From: Emticicia aquatica
GTDB taxonomy: Bacteria > Bacteroidota > Bacteroidia > Cytophagales > Spirosomataceae
Reading direction: 5' to 3'
DNA length: 64,000 nucleotides
NCBI RefSeq assembly: GCF_923079645.1
Contig: NZ_CAKLPY010000004.1
Location: 62,001 to 126,000 of the forward strand
Below the pieces are notes generated by a model that searched no databases, was not told where the DNA came from, and saw only the letters and a program-made list of their open reading frames with translations. Shown one piece after another: positions 62,969-64,000 of this stretch. The position numbers were made by a program, and so were the translations under genes. Numbering within the stretch: the first letter of the stretch is position 1; every line of letters starts with the position of its first letter.

Positions 62969-64000
62969 TTAAATCTCACATAAAGTTTTCTCATTCGCTG
63001 CCAAAACCTCCGCAACTAAATCTGGTGTAAGAGCCGTTGAAAGGAATAAAGCTTCATATTGTGATGGAGCGAGATAAACGCCTCTATCAAGCATTCCGTG
63101 AAAATATTTACCAAACTTCGCAGTATCTGAGGTTTTCGCAGTTTCAAAATCAACAACAGGCGTATTTGTAAAAAACAAACTATACATCGAACCTATATGA
63201 TTGATTTGATAATTGAGATTTAGTTTCTTCAAAATATCACGAATACCTCCAACTATGTGATTACCAGTATTTTCTAATTGTTCATAAATTTCTGGATGGT
63301 CGTTTAAGTGATGTAACATCGTCAATCCCGCTGCCATTGCAATCGGATTTCCAGACAATGTTCCTGCTTGATAAACGGGGCCTTGCGGCGATACACAGTT
63401 CATGATTTCGGCTTTTCCACCATAAGCTCCTACGGGCATACCTCCACCAATGATTTTACCCAAAGTAGTCATATCTGGTATCACACCAAAACGTTCTTGA
63501 GCTCCACCTTTTGCCAATCGAAAGCCCGTCATTACCTCATCAAAAATCAAAACAATGCCTTCTTTTGTACAAATATCACGCAAGCCTTGTAAGTAACCTT
63601 CTTTGGGTAAAACGCAACCCATATTACCAACGACTGGCTCTAAAATCAAGGCAGCAATTTGTCCTTTATTAGCATCGCAAAGCGTTTGAACAGCCTCCAA
63701 ATTATTATATGGAGCGGTCAAAGTATCATTTGCAACACCTTTCGTAACACCCGGGCTGTCGGGAACACCCATTGTGACCGCTCCACTTCCTGCTGCAATC
63801 AAAAATGAATCACCATGACCATGATAACACCCCTCAAACTTAATGATTTTATCTCGACCTGTATAACCACGTGCAACACGAACAGCCGCCATAGTTGCTT
63901 CTGTTCCCGAATTGACCATTCTAACTTTTTCAATTGAAGGCACCATTGAAATAATCAATTCGGCCATTTCTACCTCTCTTCGGGTTGGAGCTCCAAAAGA
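62969..64000 (-). CDS. hemL: Glutamate-1-semialdehyde 2,1-aminomutase (3' part)
   Basis: Converts glutamate-1-semialdehyde to 5-aminolevulinate in the C5 route to heme. The frame continues without a stop through base 64000 (reading SFGAPTRREVEMAEL at the edge), so the N-terminal quarter lies outside the window. Visible: FEGCYHGHGDSFLIAAGSG, the PLP Asp in LIFDEVMTGFR, and the PLP Lys in TTLGKIIGGGMPVGAYGG. NSGTEATMAAVRVARGYTGRDKII is the usual PLP-phosphate binding part. Full C-terminus present. Confidence 0.95.
   Translation of the reverse strand, partial: SFGAPTRREVEMAELIISMVPSIEKVRMVNSGTEATMAAVRVARGYTGRDKIIKFEGCYHGHGDSFLIAAGSGAVTMGVPDSPGVTKGVANDTLTAPYNNLEAVQTLCDANKGQIAALILEPVVGNMGCVLPKEGYLQGLRDICTKEGIVLIFDEVMTGFRLAKGGAQERFGVIPDMTTLGKIIGGGMPVGAYGGKAEIMNCVSPQGPVYQAGTLSGNPIAMAAGLTMLHHLNDHPEIYEQLENTGNHIVGGIRDILKKLNLNYQINHIGSMYSLFFTNTPVVDFETAKTSDTAKFGKYFHGMLDRGVYLAPSQYEALFLSTALTPDLVAEVLAANEKTLCEI

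Noticed and set aside
1..64000. tRNA, rRNA, CRISPR, IS or prophage features
   Set aside because: No cloverleaf-like sequences, repeat-spacer arrays, transposase motifs or phage genes were found on either strand by eye; short or diverged ones could be missed.

Overview
The window looks like chromosomal DNA of a low-GC (AT-rich throughout) member of the Bacteroidota, most likely an aerobic Cytophagales-type bacterium; genus cannot be fixed from the sequence alone. Evidence: nusB-ytxH-DUF1573-yajC-ybbR order, an extended NusB, a type IX secretion C-terminal sorting domain, a PorE-like OmpA protein, an OstA-like protein, GH97, VF530, WG repeats, TAnnTTTG-type -7 promoter elements and frequent signal peptides ending in AQ. 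I see about 56 protein genes, two of them cut by the window edges, and no rRNA, tRNA, IS element, prophage or CRISPR array.

Layout. 1-8.7 kb is almost all minus strand: a partial outer-membrane protein, a fused beta-oxidation enzyme (fadJ-like), an LD-carboxypeptidase, a KirBac potassium channel, and the housekeeping run from nusB to the DciA-like DUF721 protein. 8.9-13.3 kb holds two tandem secreted S41 proteases, a 2OG-Fe(II) oxygenase and a degenerate alpha-carbonic anhydrase. 13.6-23.6 kb has a SWIM/SNF2 helicase, an OmpA protein, a MocR regulator divergent from a GNAT/flavin-oxidase-like pair, a nucleotide pyrophosphatase/phosphodiesterase and a large helical protein of unknown role.

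23.8-28.3 kb is the most suggestive metabolic operon: exported nucleoside hydrolase, ribokinase, exported ADP-ribosylglycohydrolase-family protein and a DMT-type permease, preceded by a perfect 10-bp inverted repeat. It could free ribose from nucleosides or ADP-ribosyl compounds outside the cytoplasm and then import and phosphorylate it. 28.4-36.6 kb is transport: an ABC exporter, a DevABC/MacAB-like ATPase, adaptor and permease followed by TolC, and an MFS protein.

36.7-46.3 kb carries DUF1569, a short T9SS cargo protein, the OstA-like protein, tilS, the PorE-like protein (behind a sigma-54-like site), an M42 aminopeptidase and a GH26-like secreted protein. 46.2-53.1 kb contains a B12-binding radical SAM protein with an unusual cysteine spacing, a trypsin-like protease without a signal peptide, an RRM protein - DEAD helicase - VF530 cluster, a WG-repeat protein and a cold-shock protein. 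53.1-64 kb ends with a sortilin/BNR-type propeller protein, a GH97 glycosidase, an ABC exporter, DUF4126, a spinster-type MFS transporter, a zinc-ribbon protein, a GT2 glycosyltransferase and the 3' part of hemL.
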